A stretch of DNA of 64,000 bases, taken from NCBI GenBank assembly GCA_900119285.1, contig FPIT01000005.1, positions 124,001 to 188,000 on the forward strand. Direction: 5' to 3'. This DNA comes from Prevotellaceae bacterium HUN156. GTDB lineage: Bacteria > Bacteroidota > Bacteroidia > Bacteroidales > Bacteroidaceae. The position numbers and the translations under genes are program-made. This document shows positions 45,149 to 53,317 of this stretch, one piece after another (positions within the stretch are counted from its first letter, which is position 1; the number at the start of each line of letters is the position of its first letter). The notes beneath the pieces are model-generated. The model searched no databases, was not told where the DNA came from, and worked only from the letters and a program-made list of their open reading frames with translations.

Positions 45149-45634
45149 CTAATTTTTGATAGTAAGAATGAGACCATCTTGATATGGTTCTTTTGTGTCC
45201 TCCCAATAATAATCATTATTTTGGCACGAATCATAGACATAATCTACTAATATCTTGAGATATAATGCATAGTCACTATCTCTTATTTGTAGTTTCTCTT
45301 TTGCATCAATAAGTTGTTTTTGGACATTTATGACACTATGTGAATTGATAATATAGATCATGTGGTTGTAGTAGATAAAAGCCACATGTGGGAAATGAGG
45401 TCCCATTCCAGCGAAGTTAAATACCCCATCCTCAAAAATAGTTTTCCTATAATCTATAAGATTGTGTACATTAATTCCTGCTCCAACATTTGCATGATTA
45501 GTATAATTATAATAAGCACTATCTAGTTGTACTGCAGTTTCTTGTGGAATGTCAACATAATCCATTACGTTTTTTTGCGCATATGCATGGATATGCCAAA
45601 TTGTCATTACAATTGTAAATAAAATCAATCTCAT
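45149..45634 (-). CDS. Secreted protein of unknown function in the immunity island
   Basis: 161 residues with a signal peptide (MRLILFTIVMTIWHIHAYAQ). The mature part is acidic and aromatic, with NFAGMGPHFPHVAFIYYNHM and LKILVDYVYDSC. I do not recognise the family. Position among immunity genes and export suggest a periplasmic immunity or effector-linked role, but this is only context. AT-rich like its neighbours. Confidence 0.6.
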   Translation of the reverse strand: MRLILFTIVMTIWHIHAYAQKNVMDYVDIPQETAVQLDSAYYNYTNHANVGAGINVHNLIDYRKTIFEDGVFNFAGMGPHFPHVAFIYYNHMIYIINSHSVINVQKQLIDAKEKLQIRDSDYALYLKILVDYVYDSCQNNDYYWEDTKEPYQDGLILTIKN

Positions 45635-45682
45635 ATTTGCTATTGCTTGGATTCCTTAATAATTTCGTCTTCTACAGAACAT

Positions 45683-45700
45683 CAATCACGGGGACAGGTT
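45683..45700 (+). repeat. Half REP sequence
   Basis: CAATCACGGGGACAGGTT equals the outer arm of R1/R2 without the partner arm. It sits 14 bases before foldback element 1. Confidence 0.55.
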
Positions 45701-45713
45701 TGACTTATCTTTG

Positions 45714-45819
45714 GGTGGAGAGGGTGGAGTGGTGTAGTATAATTTATAAAATCTACGCGTACCGCGTATACGCGCGCGGTACGCATGGGGTTTGGGATTT
45801 TATCTCCACCCTCTCCACC
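45714..45819 (+). repeat. Nested foldback element 1
   Basis: Outer 16-bp perfect arms GGTGGAGAGGGTGGAG (45714-45729) and CTCCACCCTCTCCACC (45804-45819). Inner arms GCGTACCGCG (45757-45766) and CGCGGTACGC (45775-45784). A further palindrome CGCGTATACGCG (45763-45774) is at the centre. The inner core is shared with element 2; the outer arms are not. Confidence 0.8.
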
Positions 45820-45859
45820 ACTCCACCCAGTTTTAGAGAGGTAATTTCTATTCTGTGGT

Positions 45860-45990
45860 GGTGACAGATGACACGATGACACATAAAATCTAAAAGTCTA
45901 CGCGTACCGCGTATGCGTGCGCACGAATAGTAAGTTCGCGCGGTACGCGTAGAGTTTATAAAAACTGCTGTCATCGCGTCACCTGTCACC
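45860..45990 (+). repeat. Nested foldback element 2
   Basis: Outer 22-bp arms (45860-45881 with 45969-45990, 20 of 22 paired; GGTGACAG...GATGACA). Inner perfect 15-bp arms TCTACGCGTACCGCG (45897-45911) and CGCGGTACGCGTAGA (45939-45953). Core identical to element 1, but with a different outer sequence. Confidence 0.8.
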
Positions 45991-46042
45991 AATCTCTTGT
46001 TTATGATTTTTTGTATGTTTATATACTCCTTCATATTCACAT

Positions 46043-46074
46043 GCAAAGATACAAAATTTTTAGGCGAAATGCAA
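46043..46074 (-). promoter_or_regulatory. Consensus promoter reading into the foldbacks
   Basis: Minus-strand CTTG (46074-46071), 20 bp, TATCTTTG (46050-46043). The predicted start (about 46036) is three bases from an ATG at 46033 that opens a 93-codon frame (MKEYINIQKIINKRL...). The frame passes through both foldbacks, so its later codons are palindrome sequence. Probably the surviving 5' end of a disrupted gene. Confidence 0.55.
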
Positions 46075-46109
46075 GTTTTTTCCTTATAATTTTGCTGTCC
46101 TTTTTTGCC

Positions 46110-46175
46110 AAGAGAATTATGCGTAAATTCAAAGAGAATTATGCGTAAATTCAAAGAGAATTATTCGTGCAAACT
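46110..46175 (+). repeat. 22-bp tandem repeat before foldback copy B
   Basis: Three units of about 22 bp, each containing GAGAATTATGCGTAAATTC (third diverged). The inverse of this motif occurs once before copy A (near 20250). Confidence 0.65.
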
Positions 46176-46191
46176 CATCGAATTCAGCCTG

Positions 46192-46770
46192 CAAACTATT
46201 CGGATGTAGGCTACAATCAAATCGAGGCTTGCGAAAGTGGCACTTTAGCATTGCAATACAATAACTATTGAAGTGCTAAACAATAACTATTGAAGTGCAA
46301 TACAATAACTATTGACTACCAAAAGTGGCACTATTGGAGTGCAAATATAGCTGATTTGCGCGTCAGTTAGCTGTATTCAGAGCTGGCTTAGCTGTATTTC
46401 TCGAATACTCGTAAGGGCATTCCGTATTCTAATAAAGGTTTTCGCAAAAACTATTAACCTATTAACATAACACCCTTCAAACAACGATGTACAGGGCGTT
46501 TCGGGCATGTTAATAGTTTGCCAACTATTAACATACATGTACTATACTTGAAAATTTGGGGTTCCGAAAATGCCCCAAAATATCAAAAAATCCGAAAACA
46601 GAATTTTATAATAAAATTTTCGTTCTTTTTGTTTTTTTCGTCATTTTCGGAATCTATTTTGTGATGTAGGTTAGAAGTATGTTAATAGTTCGGAAACTAT
46701 TAACATACTTCAAAGCCTTTGTACATCGGCATTTGAGGACAGTCATGGTAGAAGGTTACATGTTTTTGCG
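46192..46770 (+). repeat. Large non-coding foldback repeat, copy B
   Basis: About 580 bp colinear with copy A (20283-20785). Terminal inverted repeats at 46443-46471 and 46742-46770 have decayed to about 22 of 29 pairs. The two internal hairpins persist: 46507-46534, and a perfect 17-bp stem GAAGTATGTTAATAGTT with its complement at 46674-46711. The CAATAACTATTG unit is present three times (46255-46313) against two in copy A. The centre is unrelated to copy A and contains its own TTCCGAAAAT/ATTTTCGGAA arms. Confidence 0.85.
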
Positions 46771-46831
46771 CAAAAACTATTTTTGTAGACTTCGTAGATC
46801 AGGGGAATATCAATGTTCAAAGTTAAACATT

Positions 46832-46862
46832 AAGGGCTGCGCTCAGAAGTGAGGCAGTCCTT
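46832..46862 (-). terminator. Hairpin downstream of the serpin gene
   Basis: AAGGGCTGC and CTCA (46832-46845) pair with TGAG and GCAGTCCTT (46850-46862) around a GAAG loop. It lies 10 bases past the serpin stop. The T run is on the plus side, so direction is uncertain. Confidence 0.5.
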
Positions 46863-46871
46863 TTCTGTTTT

Positions 46872-48842
46872 TTACTTTACCACCACCTTGTGGCCGTTAT
46901 AGAGATAGATGCCCTTGGGTAATTGAACGTTCTCTCTTTGAGAGTGTGGCGTTGCGAGGAACGATGAACGTTGACCATTAGCTACCTGGCGACCTTGGAG
47001 GTCGTAGATGGCGGTATTTTCTTTTGTGTTACTCTTGGAGAGTCCGCTGATGGCAGAGGCAGGGCCAGCATTTACGTATTGTCCCATGAAGAAGATGCAA
47101 CCCGTGGACTGCTCACTGATAATGTAGAAGAAGGGACGATTGGCATGGAATGTGGCATATTCAGGCAAATCAGTACCGTCTAGTCCAATAACTGTCACAG
47201 CACTTGCCTCTGTACCTTTCTCGTTGACTTCTATCGCTGCCTTTTGTAACATCGTGCCAATGTATACACCGCCATTACCGAAATATGGGAATTCCGCTGC
47301 GCCTGGATCAAATGCCGTGGGCATGCCTAAGGCTGACATAATATCTTCTAAGGGCAGCGTATAGTCAGTCTTGAAGCGTGGCAACTTCAAATCTACGTCA
47401 CATACCCCTCTTTCTGTCTGCCACCAGTTATTGCCGTTCATCGTGGCGAGTACATCGTCTATGGTCTTGCCTTCGCGTGGCAGGAATATCGTCATGCGGA
47501 AGCCTTCATTACCGTAAGGCAAGCGGACAGCTTGGTAGAGGTCGTTTTCGGTATAGTCCAAATCGACATCTTGCTGCATCATAGGCACAGATGCACCACC
47601 ATTGAAGGCCTCTTCCTTGGTGTCTGACTCTTTGAACGGATTAGTCCAACTGCCTTTGAAATAGAGTGCATTAAGCAGATAGCTAACGCTATTGGGATTA
47701 AAGGTATTATTATTCAATATCTCAGGTATCATGCCGTGAGTCTTGTCGTTAGACCACTGATTGATAATGTCTAAAGCTCCATCGTCATAGAAATTAAGGG
47801 CTGTAGGTGTGGCATCATAATACTGGTTGGCTTTGTCTATAAAGCCTTGCTGCAACTCATAGTCCAGACCACTATTCACAAAGATGGTATTGGCCATCTC
47901 TGTCTTAGCACCCCACTTATCAATATCGTTGGTCTCTGTAAGTAACTTGCGGCAGTAGTTATTGATGGCATCAGCACCAGCCTCTCCAAAGCCCAACACA
48001 TTGTTTATCTCCTGCTGTGTCTGGCCTGCGGCACCATTGTTCAGCATGCCCAGTGCATAGGTGATGCTCAGGGGTGACAAGATGCTATTGTTTTCGCCAC
48101 GAGCCTTACGGAACAGATTGAAGGCAAAGTCGTTGTTGCCCTTTACCCATTGCTGTTCCTCATTACTTAGCTCTATCTCCTTGGGCCTGTCAAAGTCAGA
48201 GTTAGAAAACATATAATCAGGACCAAAGGCACAAGCAAACTCTTCGTAGTCGCAGATACAGTCTAATTCATATTGGACATAGTAATTTATAAGACCTCTT
48301 TCTTCGTAGCCGACGCCCTCTACAAGAGATAATCCGTAATTATAGGTGCTGCCATCAGGGCGATGGCACAGATAACGGTATCGACGGAACAGATTATTAT
48401 CTTCTGCTTTGATATTCTCTACGACAACAGTATCTGGGTAGTAGAACAATTCATTATCATCAAATTCCAGCTTAAAGTCTATCCATTTCAATTCTATATT
48501 ATCGCTAAACTTATACACACGGCCATTTTCATCTTCACGGAAAGCAGCGTAATATTTCTCTATTTTAGTATTTTCATCATACCTATACATCTTCATATAC
48601 TGGTTTCCGTTGATAACGGTATCACCTTTAAGGATATAATAAACCATCCACTGCGTCTCGCGGTATCCTTCGCTTGCGGACTCATCGTCTTCATAGTGGT
48701 GATAGACGTATGCCCACATTTTGTTCTGCTCCAACATCTTTCGCTGTGGGGTCGGTAACGTAATGTCTTCTAATTTGTTTTCCTGAGCAAACAGCGACAA
48801 TGTCATCAGGAAAGAAAATACCAATAGTGTGATTTTCTTCAT
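46872..48842 (-). CDS. Secreted serpin with N-terminal extra domain and T9SS-like tail
   Basis: 656 residues. Signal peptide (to LFAQ), an N-terminal beta-rich domain of unknown type (about 20-215), then a serpin domain (about 225-600) with NSILSPLSITYALGMLNNGA, LLNALYFKGSWTNPF, and the reactive-loop hinge EKGTEASAVTV. Small residues at hinge positions P15-P9 predict an inhibitory serpin. The end (IYDLQGRQVANGQR, then GIYLYNGHKVVVK) is a type IX sorting signal. Expected to inhibit host or competitor proteases at the cell surface. The P1 residue is uncertain, near LDGTDLPEY. Confidence 0.9.
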   Translation of the reverse strand: MKKITLLVFSFLMTLSLFAQENKLEDITLPTPQRKMLEQNKMWAYVYHHYEDDESASEGYRETQWMVYYILKGDTVINGNQYMKMYRYDENTKIEKYYAAFREDENGRVYKFSDNIELKWIDFKLEFDDNELFYYPDTVVVENIKAEDNNLFRRYRYLCHRPDGSTYNYGLSLVEGVGYEERGLINYYVQYELDCICDYEEFACAFGPDYMFSNSDFDRPKEIELSNEEQQWVKGNNDFAFNLFRKARGENNSILSPLSITYALGMLNNGAAGQTQQEINNVLGFGEAGADAINNYCRKLLTETNDIDKWGAKTEMANTIFVNSGLDYELQQGFIDKANQYYDATPTALNFYDDGALDIINQWSNDKTHGMIPEILNNNTFNPNSVSYLLNALYFKGSWTNPFKESDTKEEAFNGGASVPMMQQDVDLDYTENDLYQAVRLPYGNEGFRMTIFLPREGKTIDDVLATMNGNNWWQTERGVCDVDLKLPRFKTDYTLPLEDIMSALGMPTAFDPGAAEFPYFGNGGVYIGTMLQKAAIEVNEKGTEASAVTVIGLDGTDLPEYATFHANRPFFYIISEQSTGCIFFMGQYVNAGPASAISGLSKSNTKENTAIYDLQGRQVANGQRSSFLATPHSQRENVQLPKGIYLYNGHKVVVK

Positions 48843-48907
48843 AATGCCAGTACTTTTAGAATGTTTATTGGTTGTGTTGTGTTAAGTTCGTAAAGAATAT
48901 TCGAGTG

Positions 48908-48939
48908 CAAATATAGATATTTCTTTTGAAAGTTCCAAA
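48908..48939 (-). promoter_or_regulatory. Serpin promoter
   Basis: Minus-strand TTTG (48939-48936), exactly 20 bp, TATATTTG (48915-48908): consensus. The leader is about 60 bases. Confidence 0.7.
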
Positions 48940-48978
48940 CATTTTATAGATTTTTCTTACGAGAAAGGAATAGAAGCT

Positions 48979-49066
48979 AGAGGTGAGAGGTGAGAAGCTA
49001 GAGAATAGTTGGCAAGCCCTGAAATCTGCGGAGAGTCTATTCTCTCACCTCTCACCTCTCACCTCT
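48979..49066 (+). repeat. Foldback with 7-bp-periodic arms
   Basis: 30-base arms (48979-49008 and 49037-49066, 27 paired) built from AGAGGTG units, around a 28-base loop. It fills most of the 312-base gap between the serpin and the M16 gene; nothing else was seen there apart from the serpin promoter. Confidence 0.7.
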
Positions 49067-49154
49067 AAATAAATGGGGCAGACTCTCCACGAGCCCGCCC
49101 CACTTGCAAATTAATAATTTATAGAGAGAGAGTATAATAAATACTCGGAAGGAG

Positions 49155-52001
49155 TTATCGGGCAACTCCCTTCATGATGATTTCGGAGTAGTTGTTCTGC
49201 TTGAGCAACTGGGTGAGTATGTTGCGGACATCGTCGCGAGTGATACTCTGGAGAACTTGTTCGTAGTTGAGCGTCATGTCAACCTTTGCATCAAGCATGG
49301 TCTCCATGGCTTCTGCCCAATAGGTATTTTCGCGCAAACCTTCCTTATACTCCTTCAGGAAGAACTCCTTACCCTTGGCAAGATTCTCGTCAGAGGGTCC
49401 TTCGGCAGCAAACTTTGCCACGATGTCGCGGACGCGCTGGTTGAGATACTCGTAGCGATCGGGGGCAGCCTGATAGAGTATCTGCATGAATGCCAAGTCG
49501 CGTGGTGCGGGGTCGGGAGCGAGTACTCCATAGGCACCGATGCCATAGGTGCCACCTTCCTTCTCACGAATCTCTTCAAGCAGTTCGACGGTGAGGGCAT
49601 TGAGGGCGAGGTCGAAGGAGAGCTTGTTCTTGAGCGAGAACTTGATGTCGGCATAGTTGAAGAAGAGGTTGCTGACCATAGGCACATCCATCTTGCGCTC
49701 AAAGGTTTTGTTATAGGTTCCCTTACGGAATTCCATCACCTCTGCCTTGGCTGTCTCACGCTGTTTGGTGGCAGGGAGTGAGGCGATGTAACGCTCAATC
49801 ATGGGCAGCAGCGTCTGCTCGTCGATGGCACCAGTGATGATGAAGACGAAGTCGCCTGCATTGGCAAAGCGCTCACGGGCGATGCGCATGGCATTGTCGT
49901 AATTGATATGGTCGAGCTCTTCTTCAGTCATAGACTCTACACGGGCGCTGCTGACATAGAGGTGCTTGTTGATGGTGTCTTGGAAGGCTGTAGAGGGGTC
50001 GCTGGCACGATTGGCAATGGCGGCACGTTCACGATTCTTCCATGACTCGAAGGCATCACGGTCGGTGCGCATAGAGGTGAAGGTGAGGTAGTTGAGCTGC
50101 ATCATCAGTTCCAAATCCTTGGGAGTGGTCTTAGAAGAGACATACTCCTTATAGAAATTCATACCTGCATTGACGCTTACCTTGTGGCCAGCCAGAGCCT
50201 TACGCAGGTCGTTCATGCTGAACTTGCCCAGACCGCCTACATTCATCACGCGACCAACGGCCTTGAGGTCGGGAAGCATAGACTCGTCATAGAGTGAGGT
50301 ACCACCCATGCTGTAGGCTGTCATCACGATTTCGTTAGGATTGAAATCAGTCTGACGGAAATAAACGGTAGCGCCATTAGAGAGGGTGTACTGCTTGTAG
50401 CCAAGGACACCAGCCTTAGTGCTAACCACGCGACCAGCCTTGGGCAGCTCTGACATCAGGGGCTCATTGCTGACAGCATCGACATAAGGCTTGAGATCTT
50501 CGGCAGCAACAGCAGCGAGCTGCTTAGCCATCTCTTCCTTAGTGGGATAAGTAACGCCTTCCTTCTCAGGCAGCATGCTCATGAGCGTCATATTGTTGGG
50601 GTTAGAGACTATCTGAGCGAGCATCTGGCTCACCATCTGTGCATTGACGGCATTGGCAATCTGCTGAATCATCGTGAACTCAGTATCGATGGCAGGGATG
50701 GGCTCGTTGGTGAGGAAGTGGTTGACATACTCCTGACAGTAGTCGTAGCTCTTTTTCTTGTCACGACTGTTATAGGCTGCCTCAACATCGGCAAGAACCT
50801 GTGCCTTGGCACGCTCGTACTCGGAATCGGTGAAGCCACAGCGGATGGCACGCAGCATCTCACGATAGACAGTGGTGACAGCCTTACTGAAATCCTCGGC
50901 AGAAGAATATACCTCGCCAATAAAGCTTTGCTTGGTGCAAGACCAGTAGTAGTCACCATCGCCAGCCATCGCACTGATGAACGGAGGATTGGCACTCTGG
51001 CGCATCTCGTCGAGACGGGCACTGAGCATGCGACCAGCGATATTCATGACGTACTTATAAACCATATAGTTGACGTCGCCACGCATCTCCTTGGGGAAGG
51101 GGTCGAACTTAAAGAAGAAGGCATTGGTAGCCTGATTCTGCTCCTTGTCGGTAACCATACAGATGAGGGGCTCATTGCTGTCGGGCACCTGAACATAGTA
51201 GCGCTCAGCAGGATTGACGGGTGCTGGTATGCTGCCAAAGATATTGCGAATCTTTGCCTCTACCTGATCTACATCGATGTCGCCCACCACAATGATGCCT
51301 TGCAGGTCGGGACGATACCACTTGTGGTAGTAGTCGCGCAGCGCCTTGTAGGGGAAATTATCGACCACCGACATCAGACCGATGGGCATGCGATGACCGT
51401 AACGATTGGTACCGTCGGCAGTGGGATGGGCATCGCCCACAGGATACATCATAGGTAAGAGCTTCTCCAGCATGCGGATGGTGGCATTGGCACGAACACG
51501 CCATTCCTCATGGATGACGCCACGCTCGTGGTCAATATCCTCATCGGTGAGCAACAGGTCGCTAGCCCAGTCGTGGAGAATCAGCAGACAAGAATCTACG
51601 GAGGTAGGAATGGCTCCTACAGGTACATTATCTATATTATATACGGTCTTGTCGATGCTGGTATAGGCATTGAGATTCTCACCAAACTTCACGCCGATAC
51701 TCTCACAATACTTGATGACGCCATTGCCGGGGAAGTGCTTGGTACCATTGAAGCACATGTGCTCCAGAAAATGTGCCAGTCCGCGCTGGTTCTCGTCTTC
51801 AAGGATAGAGCCTACCTTCTGAGCAATGTAGAAGTTGGCCTGACCTTGGGGCTCAGCATTGTGACGGATATAATACGTCATTCCATTCTCAAGTTTGCCC
51901 ATTCTTACGGCAGGGTCAACAGGAATAGGCTGACTCTGTTGGGCATAAGTGGTGCTGGCAAGCAACAATGTTGCTGCCAAAAAACTAAATAATTTTTTCA
52001 T
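49155..52001 (-). CDS. M16 family zinc metalloprotease (insulinase type)
   Basis: 948 residues, the full two-repeat size. The signal peptide ends TYAQ. Inverted zinc motif HFLEH in RGLAHFLEHMCFNGTKHF (about 72-89), with the third ligand glutamate in the downstream helix. Four M16 lobes follow; the second half lacks HxxEH, as expected. Periplasmic protease for peptides or small proteins, probably paired halves in one chain. It starts 21 bases after the membrane-protein gene that itself follows an ECF sigma gene, so the three may form one operon. Confidence 0.92.
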   Translation of the reverse strand: MKKLFSFLAATLLLASTTYAQQSQPIPVDPAVRMGKLENGMTYYIRHNAEPQGQANFYIAQKVGSILEDENQRGLAHFLEHMCFNGTKHFPGNGVIKYCESIGVKFGENLNAYTSIDKTVYNIDNVPVGAIPTSVDSCLLILHDWASDLLLTDEDIDHERGVIHEEWRVRANATIRMLEKLLPMMYPVGDAHPTADGTNRYGHRMPIGLMSVVDNFPYKALRDYYHKWYRPDLQGIIVVGDIDVDQVEAKIRNIFGSIPAPVNPAERYYVQVPDSNEPLICMVTDKEQNQATNAFFFKFDPFPKEMRGDVNYMVYKYVMNIAGRMLSARLDEMRQSANPPFISAMAGDGDYYWSCTKQSFIGEVYSSAEDFSKAVTTVYREMLRAIRCGFTDSEYERAKAQVLADVEAAYNSRDKKKSYDYCQEYVNHFLTNEPIPAIDTEFTMIQQIANAVNAQMVSQMLAQIVSNPNNMTLMSMLPEKEGVTYPTKEEMAKQLAAVAAEDLKPYVDAVSNEPLMSELPKAGRVVSTKAGVLGYKQYTLSNGATVYFRQTDFNPNEIVMTAYSMGGTSLYDESMLPDLKAVGRVMNVGGLGKFSMNDLRKALAGHKVSVNAGMNFYKEYVSSKTTPKDLELMMQLNYLTFTSMRTDRDAFESWKNRERAAIANRASDPSTAFQDTINKHLYVSSARVESMTEEELDHINYDNAMRIARERFANAGDFVFIITGAIDEQTLLPMIERYIASLPATKQRETAKAEVMEFRKGTYNKTFERKMDVPMVSNLFFNYADIKFSLKNKLSFDLALNALTVELLEEIREKEGGTYGIGAYGVLAPDPAPRDLAFMQILYQAAPDRYEYLNQRVRDIVAKFAAEGPSDENLAKGKEFFLKEYKEGLRENTYWAEAMETMLDAKVDMTLNYEQVLQSITRDDVRNILTQLLKQNNYSEIIMKGVAR

Positions 52002-52022
52002 TTTTTTGTGTTGTTAAAAATA

Positions 52023-52604
52023 TTATTCCATATTTTCCATGTCGTCAATAATATCCTGTGCTGCATTTACGGCCTTAAAATGATAGTAGAGGCCTATGGC
52101 GAAACCAATGCCGCCACCAACAAAGATTGGAATACACATCAACCAAGGATTCACACCTTCTGGGGCGCGTCGCCAAGCGAAGTCGTAGCAAGCCCATGCT
52201 ATCCAAGGAGTAAGAAGAACTGGGGTGACATAGTAGAGCCAACAATCATACTGCTTCTTGAACTTTGCCATTACACGGGCTACCGTAGCGAAGTCGTCCT
52301 TGAGGAAGTTGAGACTATCTACAGGCTTGTGGATAAAGTGGGTGGCAACAACACAGACTATCAGCAACAGAGCCGTAGCAATGGTAAACGGCAGGCTCCA
52401 CGTGCGGGTGTACCAATTCAAGGGCAGGATAAAGAGGCAGAACAGCACACATCCGTACTCCAGATTCTTGCTACTGTTAATATCCCTCTTCTTGGCTTTC
52501 ATTGTTTCACGCAACAGGCGGTCATTGACAATCTCCTGTTTATTGAGTTGTTCTTTAAGGATGGCAAACTGATTGCGCAGTTCCTCGAAATTCTTTTCTT
52601 CCAT
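52023..52604 (-). CDS. Membrane protein co-transcribed with an ECF sigma factor
   Basis: 193 residues. N-terminal coiled coil (MEEKNFEELRNQFAILKEQLNKQEIVNDRLL), then four membrane helices (about 50-67, 70-86, 122-140 and 155-175). It starts six bases after the sigma stop. The cytoplasmic coiled coil plus membrane anchor is compatible with an anti-sigma or membrane sensor, but no zinc anti-sigma motif is present. Confidence 0.7.
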   Translation of the reverse strand: MEEKNFEELRNQFAILKEQLNKQEIVNDRLLRETMKAKKRDINSSKNLEYGCVLFCLFILPLNWYTRTWSLPFTIATALLLIVCVVATHFIHKPVDSLNFLKDDFATVARVMAKFKKQYDCWLYYVTPVLLTPWIAWACYDFAWRRAPEGVNPWLMCIPIFVGGGIGFAIGLYYHFKAVNAAQDIIDDMENME

Positions 52605-52610
52605 AGCTTC

Positions 52611-53078
52611 TTACTTTTTAAGTTGTTCTTTGATTCGATAGAGTTTCACACCCACGTTTTGTGCAGAGATTCCCATGACGGTACCAATCTCATCGTAGCT
52701 CATACCTTCGAGCCACATCATGACCAGAGCTCGATCGACCAAGCCCAGCTTTCCGATGCGCTGATGTAGCATACGCACCTGTGCAGCATTGGCATCTTCG
52801 TCTTGGAAGAAGTTGACATCCATGGTCAGAGGCACCTTCTTCACCTCTTTCTTTTTCTTACGCTCCTGCAGAAGACATGTGTTGAGGGCTACGCGATAAA
52901 TCCACGTACTAATCTTACTTTCTTCGCGAAAGCTATCGATGCCTTTCCACATGTTGATCAGCGTCTCTTGGAAGAGGTCGTTAACCTCCTCTTCATCTTG
53001 GGAGAACATGTAGCACACGGTATAGATGGTGCTCTTGTTTTCCCGTACCAACTGGGTAAAATACTCTTCTCTCTTCAT
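52611..53078 (-). CDS. ECF-type sigma factor
   Basis: 155 residues. Region 2: QDEEEVNDLFQETLINMWKG and STWIYRVALNTCLLQ. Region 4: MMWLEGMSYDEIGTVMGISAQNVGVKLYRIKEQL. Heads the predicted operon with the membrane protein and the M16 protease. Promoter at 53.17 kb carries the 20-bp-period repeat. Divergent from a second sigma gene 240 bases away. Confidence 0.88.
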   Translation of the reverse strand: MKREEYFTQLVRENKSTIYTVCYMFSQDEEEVNDLFQETLINMWKGIDSFREESKISTWIYRVALNTCLLQERKKKKEVKKVPLTMDVNFFQDEDANAAQVRMLHQRIGKLGLVDRALVMMWLEGMSYDEIGTVMGISAQNVGVKLYRIKEQLKK

Positions 53079-53169
53079 CGTTTTTTGTTTAACGTTTTAC
53101 CTTTAGATGCAAGAAGCTGTCTAAAAATTACAGAAAAAACAATTTTTTTTATTTTTATGTTTGACACTG

Positions 53170-53232
53170 CAAATATATATCATATTGCGAATACTGCCAA
53201 ATTTCTGGGAGATTCTGTAGCATTTTGGGATA
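53170..53232 (-). promoter_or_regulatory. Promoter 3 with 20-bp-period direct repeat (sigma/M16 operon)
   Basis: Minus-strand TTTG (53201-53198), exactly 20 bp, TATATTTG (53177-53170). Direct repeat TCTGGGAGA (53204-53212) and a diverged TTTGGGATA (53224-53232), period 20. Its downstream bases (TTTGCAGTGTCAAACA) match promoter 2. Confidence 0.7.
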
Positions 53233-53258
53233 AAATGCATTTTTTTGATATTTTTTTC

Positions 53259-53266
53259 TACCTTTG
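53259..53266 (+). promoter_or_regulatory. -7 box for the plus-strand sigma gene
   Basis: TACCTTTG, 52 bases before the ATG at 53318, in a T-rich run. It lies 27 bases beyond the repeat of promoter 3, so the two divergent promoters share the region. Confidence 0.5.
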
Positions 53267-53317
53267 TGCAATGTTTCGGCAATGACTTGCGTATATATAA
53301 GCAGAAGACTATAAAAA

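Noticed and set aside
45682..46154. Overlapping open frames of 66-133 codons across the foldbacks
   Set aside because: They exist because GC-rich palindromes lack stops; composition is simple and both strands are open. Only the promoter-linked start at 46033 is noted, as a likely remnant.
46110..46320. CRISPR-like short regular repeats (22-bp units before and inside copy B)
   Set aside because: Units are directly adjacent or separated by repeat sequence; there are no unique spacers and no cas genes.
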